From: JBIKWM01 sp044356305
Lineage (GTDB): Bacteria; Bacteroidota; Bacteroidia; UBA10329
NCBI GenBank assembly: GCA_044356305.1
Contig: JBIKWM010000034.1
Span: forward strand, 1-34,897
Length of the DNA stretch: 34,897 bases
Reading direction: 5' to 3'
Positions 30,766 to 34,897 of this stretch are shown in pieces; position 1 is the first letter of the stretch; each line of letters starts with the position of its first letter. A program made the position numbers and the translations under genes. The notes under the pieces were generated by a model, which did no database searches, was not told the DNA's origin, and saw only the letters and a program-made list of their open reading frames with translations.

Positions 30766-31887
30766 ATGAAATTCATCGTATCGAGCCAAGTGCTCCTCAA
30801 GAACCTTCAGGCCATCAGCGGTGTGCTCAACAGTAGCAATACCCTGCCTATCCTTGACAATTTCCTGTTTGACATAGGCAAAGGTGAGCTCACCGTTTCG
30901 GCCTCAGACCTGGAGACCACCATGACCACCCGCCTCGAGGTGACGAGCAAGGAGGAAGGCCAGATCGCCATGCCTGCCCGCATCCTGCTCGATGCGCTCA
31001 AGACATTTCCCGAGACCCCGCTCACATTCACCCTCAACCTCGAGACCTGTGGCATAGAGATCAGCAGCGAGTATGGCAAATACAAACTGGCGGGCCTGAA
31101 GGGCGATGAGTTCCCACGTCCTGCTCAGTTGGAATCGGCATCAAAGGCCGTTTATCCATCGCACGTACTGGCACGCGCCATCTCCAAGACCCTTTTTGCA
31201 ACAGGAAATGATGAGATGCGGCCGGTTATGACAGGTGTCTATTTTGAGCTGAACCAGGATAAGGCAGTTTTCGTGGCCACCGATGCACACAAATTGGTGC
31301 GGTATACGCGCACCGATGCCACAGCCGAATCGGGCACTTCATTCATCATGCCCAAGAAACCGCTCAATCAGCTCAAGGGGCTGCTGAGTGCCGAAGATGC
31401 CGATGTTACGGTGGAGTACAACGAGACCAATGCACGCTTTTCGTGGAGTGATTTCACCCTGGTGTGCCGCCTTATTGACGGCCGCTACCCGAATTACGAG
31501 GCCGTGATACCGCGCGAGAATCCGAAGCAGCTCACCATCGGCCGTCAGGCATTTCTCAGTTCAATAAGGCGTGTGTCGCTGTTCTCTAATAAGACAACCC
31601 ACCAGGTACGCCTCCGCATTGCTGGCAACGAGCTTCAGGTTTCGGCCGAGGACCCTGATTTTGCCAACGAGGCTGTTGAGCGTCTAACCTGCTCTTTCAA
31701 GGGCGATGATATCACCATCGGGTTCAACTCGCGTTTCCTGGCAGAGATGCTTAACAACATGGACACAGATGACGTGATATTGGAGATGAGCGAGCCGAAC
31801 CGTGCGGGAATACTTCTTCCTGCCCAGACTACCATTGACGGTGAACAGGTGCTCATGCTCGTAATGCCGGTGATGCTCAACAACTGA
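30766..31887 (+). CDS. dnaN: DNA polymerase III sliding clamp (beta subunit)
   Basis: A full-length 373-residue beta clamp, the ring that holds DNA polymerase III on the template. The three-domain pattern is clear: an N-terminal MKFIVSSQVLLKNLQAISGV start, SNTLPILDNFLF (about 25-36), the middle-domain GVYFELNQDKAVFVATDAHKLV (about 159-180), DGRYPNYEAVIP (about 239-250), and the C-terminal end VLMLVMPVML. Typical length is 365-380. It follows the gldFG cluster after 63 bases containing its own promoter-like box. It is not next to dnaA here, which is not unusual in Bacteroidota. Confidence 0.97.
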   Translation: MKFIVSSQVLLKNLQAISGVLNSSNTLPILDNFLFDIGKGELTVSASDLETTMTTRLEVTSKEEGQIAMPARILLDALKTFPETPLTFTLNLETCGIEISSEYGKYKLAGLKGDEFPRPAQLESASKAVYPSHVLARAISKTLFATGNDEMRPVMTGVYFELNQDKAVFVATDAHKLVRYTRTDATAESGTSFIMPKKPLNQLKGLLSAEDADVTVEYNETNARFSWSDFTLVCRLIDGRYPNYEAVIPRENPKQLTIGRQAFLSSIRRVSLFSNKTTHQVRLRIAGNELQVSAEDPDFANEAVERLTCSFKGDDITIGFNSRFLAEMLNNMDTDDVILEMSEPNRAGILLPAQTTIDGEQVLMLVMPVMLNN

Positions 31888-31912
31888 GCATTTGACATAT
31901 CAGAATTCCAGG

Positions 31913-31939
31913 TAAGGCGCCTTTTTCAAGGGCGCCTTA
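31913..31939. terminator. Bidirectional terminator between dnaN and the rhomboid gene
   Basis: TAAGGCGCC (31913-31921) pairs perfectly with GGCGCCTTA (31931-31939) around a 9-base loop containing TTTTT. The final TTA is the complement of the rhomboid TAA stop, so the stop codon is part of the stem. Confidence 0.8.
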
Positions 31940-32590
31940 TTCATTTCTCATTGGGCCATCTCCTTCCTGTTCTTCGCCCTGTGCCCCTATTTCCTCGTCA
32001 GTTTCCTCCTCCATCTCCCACGAGTACACCTTGCGCTGTGGCCCCTGGTCCCTGAACAGAACGGCCAGCGCAAGACCAGATAACAGCCCGGTGAGGTGAC
32101 CTTCCCACGAAATGTTCTGCGTGGTGGGAAAAATGCCCCACACAAGGCTACCATACAGAAAGATGACCAGGAGCGATACGGCCATCAGCCTGCCGTCCCT
32201 GCGCAACACACCACCCAGGAACAGGAACCCGAACAGGCCATACACCACTCCGCTCGCACCGATGTGTCGGTCCGGTCGGCCTATCACCCAAAGCCATGCC
32301 CCGCTCATCAGGTACACCCACAGCAACGATTTCCACGCTATCTCTCTGTATGAATGAAAAAGCAGCATGAGCAGCACCAACAGCGCTGTACTGTTATTGA
32401 ACAGGTGTTTCCAGTCGGCATGAATGAAGGGGAATGTCAATATTCCGTACAATGACCCGATGTTCCTTGGTAGGACACCCAGATCGCCCCAATTGAAAGA
32501 TACGGTGTTCTGAAGAATGAATATGGCCGCCAGCACGAGCACAAGCGTCACCGCAGGTCTGAGGGCCGCGGTAATGGGATTTTCAGTCAT
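31937..32590 (-). CDS. Rhomboid family intramembrane serine protease
   Basis: A 217-residue membrane protein of about six helices. The rhomboid catalytic dyad is visible: Ser113 in GASGVVYG (GxSG motif) and His165 in WEGHLTGLLSG. The helix-2 segment FIHADWKHLFNNSTAL (about 55-70) has the conserved HxxxxHxxxN pattern that stabilises the oxyanion. The C-terminal 35 residues are charged and cytoplasmic (Glu-rich). Rhomboids cleave substrates within or next to a membrane helix; the substrate here is unknown. Start at ATG 32590. The stop lies in the shared terminator stem with dnaN. Confidence 0.92.
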   Translation of the reverse strand: MTENPITAALRPAVTLVLVLAAIFILQNTVSFNWGDLGVLPRNIGSLYGILTFPFIHADWKHLFNNSTALLVLLMLLFHSYREIAWKSLLWVYLMSGAWLWVIGRPDRHIGASGVVYGLFGFLFLGGVLRRDGRLMAVSLLVIFLYGSLVWGIFPTTQNISWEGHLTGLLSGLALAVLFRDQGPQRKVYSWEMEEETDEEIGAQGEEQEGDGPMRNE

Positions 32591-32659
32591 TCATAGAAGG
32601 AATTGCCGGAAAAGGGTACGACTGAGGCACGGTAAACCAGAACCGCCACCCCGGCATTT

Positions 32660-32678
32660 GGTTCAATCCCAATGAACC
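32660..32678. terminator. Small hairpin downstream of the 32689 gene
   Basis: GGTTCA (32660-32665) and TGAACC (32673-32678) form a 6-bp stem with a 7-base loop, just past the stop at 32689 on the minus strand. There is no U-run. Beyond it the 98-base gap before the rhomboid start holds nothing else I can identify. Confidence 0.3.
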
Positions 32679-32688
32679 TGATCTTGGA

Positions 32689-33129
32689 TCATCTGCGAAG
32701 GATCTTCACTTGAATCGTTCCCTTTCCATTGGCGTCCTCAAGTGCAATGGCATACATCCCCGCATCGCCCGCTTCACAACGTACCAGTCGTCCTTGTGCC
32801 CCAGCCTTGAGGTGATCACCTTTTCTGATCATCCCTTTCGACTCATCTACCAAAGCAGAAAAAATGAACCGACTACCATCGGGTGTGGAGGGTTTGTTAA
32901 TGGTGACATAGGGAATGTTGGTGGCAATGCCCAACACGGTCTCTTCATCGGAGCCTGAGCACAGCACCCTTTTGCCATTGGCATCCTCGCATATTATTGA
33001 CCCGATCTGGGCATCGTGCATGATCTTCGATTTCATGCCCACTGGCATTGCGGCTTCTTGAGCATGGCAAATGGAGGCCAAGCCTACCACCAAAAAGACT
33101 GTCAACGTAACTGTTCTCATGGCTTTCAT
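32689..33129 (-). CDS. Small secreted protein with a DUF2190-like (phage decoration-type) fold signature
   Basis: A 146-residue protein with a signal peptide ending CHAQ (about residue 24); starting at ATG 33120 is equally possible. The mature part is short beta-rich sequence. The KGDHLKAGAQGRLVRC segment (about 103-118) and the AGMYAIALEDANGKGTIQVKIL end (123-144) recall DUF2190/head-decoration proteins of phages, where a similar 'A..D..G..G.V.V.L' ending is found. The resemblance is by eye only. There are three cysteines in the mature region (CED, CSG, RCEA). It lies 23 bases downstream of the collagen-like gene and is probably co-transcribed with it. It could decorate or cap the fibre; that is inference. 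Confidence 0.55.
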   Translation of the reverse strand: MKAMRTVTLTVFLVVGLASICHAQEAAMPVGMKSKIMHDAQIGSIICEDANGKRVLCSGSDEETVLGIATNIPYVTINKPSTPDGSRFIFSALVDESKGMIRKGDHLKAGAQGRLVRCEAGDAGMYAIALEDANGKGTIQVKILRR

Positions 33130-33152
33130 AGGGACACTTGTGAGAGTGAATC

Positions 33153-34897
33153 TTAGTTGTTGATCTCGAGCACGGAAAGGTTGGAGTTCCAGAAATAGGT
33201 TGAACTACCGCCATCAGAAACTAAAAGGTACACTGTATAGGTATGAGTTCCTGCCGGCACTGTAAGATCTACCCCTGTTACAGTAGTTGTCCAATCTAGC
33301 GCGAAAAACCCAACCTCATAGGCTGATTGAAATCCTGCAGCAATCTCGGGTGTAATACCATCCCTTCTAACTGCAACGCCCACATAGTCGGCATAACCGT
33401 AGTAATGACCAGTAAAACTCACAAATACAGGTTCTCCATGAGTTGTAACAGTCACCGAAATAGGAGTGGCTAACCATGTGCCGTTACTCGCCACCGAATA
33501 GGTGGTGCTATATGCTCTGAAACCTCCCACCACTTGATTAATGGGGCCAGCAGGACCCTGAGGACCAGTTGCGCCTGCAGGACCAGCGGGGCCTTGTGGG
33601 CCAGCAGGACCGGTAGCACCAGCAGGACCAGCAGGACCGGCAGGGCCAGTTGCTCCATCAGCACCGTTCAATCCATCAGCTCCGGCTGGGCCTTGTGGGC
33701 CAGCAGGACCGGTTGCACCGGCAGGGCCAGCAGGACCGGCAGGGCCAGCAGGACCGGCAGGGCCCGTTGCCCCATCAGCACCGTTCAGTCCGTCAGCTCC
33801 GGCTGGGCCTTGTGGGCCAGCAGGACCGGTTGCACCGGCAGGGCCAGCAGGACCGGCAGGGCCCGTTGCCCCATCAGCACCGTTCAGTCCGTCAGCTCCG
33901 GCTGGGCCTTGTGGGCCAACAGGACCGGTAGCACCAGCAGGGCCAGCGGGACCAGTCGCACCATCTGCACCGTTCAGTCCATCAGCTCCGGCTGGGCCTT
34001 GTGGGCCAGCAGGACCAGCAGGACCGGCAGGACCGGCAGGGCCAGTGGCACCATCAGCACCGTTCAATCCATCAGCTCCGGCTGGGCCTTGTGGGCCAAC
34101 AGGACCGGTAGCACCAGCAGGGCCAGCGGGACCGGCTGGGCCAGTCGCGCCATCAGAACCATTCAATCCATCAGCACCGGCAGGGCCTTGTGGGCCAGCA
34201 GGACCTGTAGCACCGGCAGGGCCAGCGGGGCCAGCAGGGCCAGTGGCGCCATCAGCACCGTTCAGTCCATCAGCTCCGGCTGGGCCTTGTGGACCAGCAG
34301 GACCAGTTGCTCCAGCAGGGCCAGCGGGTCCGGCAGGACCAGTGGCGCCATCAGCACCGTTCAATCCATCAGCACCGGCAGGGCCTTGCGGGCCAGCAGG
34401 ACCGGCAGGGCCAGGGGCGCCATCGGCACCGTTCAGCCCATCAGCTCCCGCAGGGCCTTGTGGGCCAGCAGGACCGGCTGGGCCAGTGGCTCCATCAGCA
34501 CCGTTCAGTCCATCAGCTCCGGCAGAGCCTTGCGGGCCAGCAGGGCCAGTTGCTCCAGCAGGGCCAGCGGGACCGGCAGGACCAGTAGCGCCATCAGAAC
34601 CGTTTAGTCCATCAGCTCCGGCAGGGCCTTGCGGGCCAGCGGGACCGGTTGCTCCAGCAGGGCCAGCGGGTCCGGCTGGGCCAGTGGCGCCATCAGCTCC
34701 GTTCAATCCATCAGCTCCGGCAGGGCCTTGTGGGCCAGCAGGACCAGCAGGGCCAGTAGCGCCATCAGCTCCGTTCAGTCCATCAGCTCCCGCAGGGCCT
34801 TGCGGGCCAGCAGGACCGGCAGGGCCAGTGGCGCCATCAGCACCGTTCAATCCATCAGCTCCGGCAGGGCCTTGTGGGCCAGCAGGACCGGCAGGGC
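33153..34897 (-). CDS. Collagen-like (Gly-X-Y)n protein with C-terminal beta-sandwich head; 5' end beyond the window
   Basis: About 581 residues are visible and the frame remains open at base 34897, so start and any signal peptide are outside the window. About 450 visible residues are uninterrupted Gly-X-Y triplets built from GADGLNGADGATGPAGPAG and GPAGATGPAGPQGPA blocks. The remaining roughly 129 residues (33153-33539) read as a beta-sandwich (SVTVTTHGEPVFVSFTGHYYGYADY, here abbreviated; YTVYLLVSDGG near the end) of the C1q/TNF or BclA-head kind, which trimerise collagen-like fibres. No T9SS sorting domain ends the protein. Proline is frequent at X, with Ala, Gln and Asp at Y. Bacterial collagen-like fibres are surface adhesins or phage tail fibres; which applies here is not decidable. 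Confidence 0.8.
   Translation of the reverse strand, partial: PAGPAGPQGPAGADGLNGADGATGPAGPAGPQGPAGADGLNGADGATGPAGPAGPQGPAGADGLNGADGATGPAGPAGPAGATGPAGPQGPAGADGLNGSDGATGPAGPAGPAGATGPAGPQGSAGADGLNGADGATGPAGPAGPQGPAGADGLNGADGAPGPAGPAGPQGPAGADGLNGADGATGPAGPAGPAGATGPAGPQGPAGADGLNGADGATGPAGPAGPAGATGPAGPQGPAGADGLNGSDGATGPAGPAGPAGATGPVGPQGPAGADGLNGADGATGPAGPAGPAGPAGPQGPAGADGLNGADGATGPAGPAGATGPVGPQGPAGADGLNGADGATGPAGPAGPAGATGPAGPQGPAGADGLNGADGATGPAGPAGPAGPAGPAGATGPAGPQGPAGADGLNGADGATGPAGPAGPAGATGPAGPQGPAGPAGATGPQGPAGPINQVVGGFRAYSTTYSVASNGTWLATPISVTVTTHGEPVFVSFTGHYYGYADYVGVAVRRDGITPEIAAGFQSAYEVGFFALDWTTTVTGVDLTVPAGTHTYTVYLLVSDGGSSTYFWNSNLSVLEINN
33543..34897 (-). repeat. Tandem collagen-coding repeats of about 72 and 99 bp
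   Basis: Units of 24 codons (GADGLNGADGATGPAGPAGP plus QGPA) alternate with 33-codon units that add GPAGATGPA. Near-identical third positions between copies suggest recent duplication or gene conversion. The array continues past the window. Confidence 0.9.

Noticed and set aside
32655..32680. GGTTCAATCCC resembling a tRNA T-loop
   Set aside because: No acceptor, D or anticodon arms can be formed around it; only a small hairpin is present.
33534..34607. A 357-codon plus-strand open frame rich in Ser, Arg and Thr opposite the collagen gene
   Set aside because: It is the antisense of the Gly-X-Y repeats; repetitive codons without stops leave the opposite strand open. No start signal or recognisable domain.
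33543..34897. Regularly spaced repeats that might suggest a CRISPR array
   Set aside because: The repeats are contiguous, in frame, of collagen-coding sequence, with no unique spacers and no cas genes.

Overview
The window is chromosomal sequence from a member of the Bacteroidota, most likely a Flavobacteriales-type lineage of moderate GC content (about 50% by eye). The evidence is gldF and gldG, two proteins ending in type IX secretion (T9SS) sorting domains, a serine-palmitoyltransferase-like enzyme, OMPs with thrombospondin type 3 (TSP3) linkers, and promoter boxes resembling the Bacteroidota TAnnTTTG element. I cannot name a genus. No tRNA, rRNA, CRISPR array, insertion sequence or prophage is visible, and no gene-free stretch exceeds about 215 bases.

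Layout. 1-844 (+): the 3' end of dps and a UPF0316 membrane protein. 902-3026 (-): an alkylglycerol-monooxygenase-like fatty acid hydroxylase followed by a YhhN/TMEM86-like lysoplasmalogenase, possibly an ether-lipid cleavage pair. 3060-12813 (-): six closely packed envelope genes. Five are paralogous outer-membrane barrels; four of these end in a short EF-hand module finishing in a LIDFFFEQ-like tail, and the fifth ends in SPOR-like repeats. The sixth gene encodes a cohesin- or DUF11-like beta-sandwich, a charged Ala/Lys/Glu linker and a SPOR-like domain. 12924-18663 (-): a tight run of a WecA/TagO-type glycosyl-1-phosphate transferase, a lytic transglycosylase, uvrA and a LOG-family protein. 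18877-21996 (+): trxB, an unrecognised 211-aa protein, and a secreted Kazal-like/PKD protein with a T9SS signal. 22153-27068 (-): an alpha-oxoamine synthase, then a giant fibre/adhesin with a phage-type S74 chaperone followed by a T9SS signal. 27231-31887 (+): gldF, gldG, a DUF4340-like protein and dnaN. 31937-34897 (-): rhomboid protease, a small secreted protein, and a collagen-like protein that runs off the right edge.

The best candidate for something undescribed is the OMP array at 3060-12813. The usual OmpA peptidoglycan-binding domain after the TSP3 linker is absent and is replaced by either the EF-hand/LIDFFFEQ module or SPOR-like repeats. A cohesin-like protein lies in the middle of the array. 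My inference is a calcium-dependent outer membrane to cell wall or protein-protein coupling system. All family assignments come from reading motifs by eye; no database search was run.
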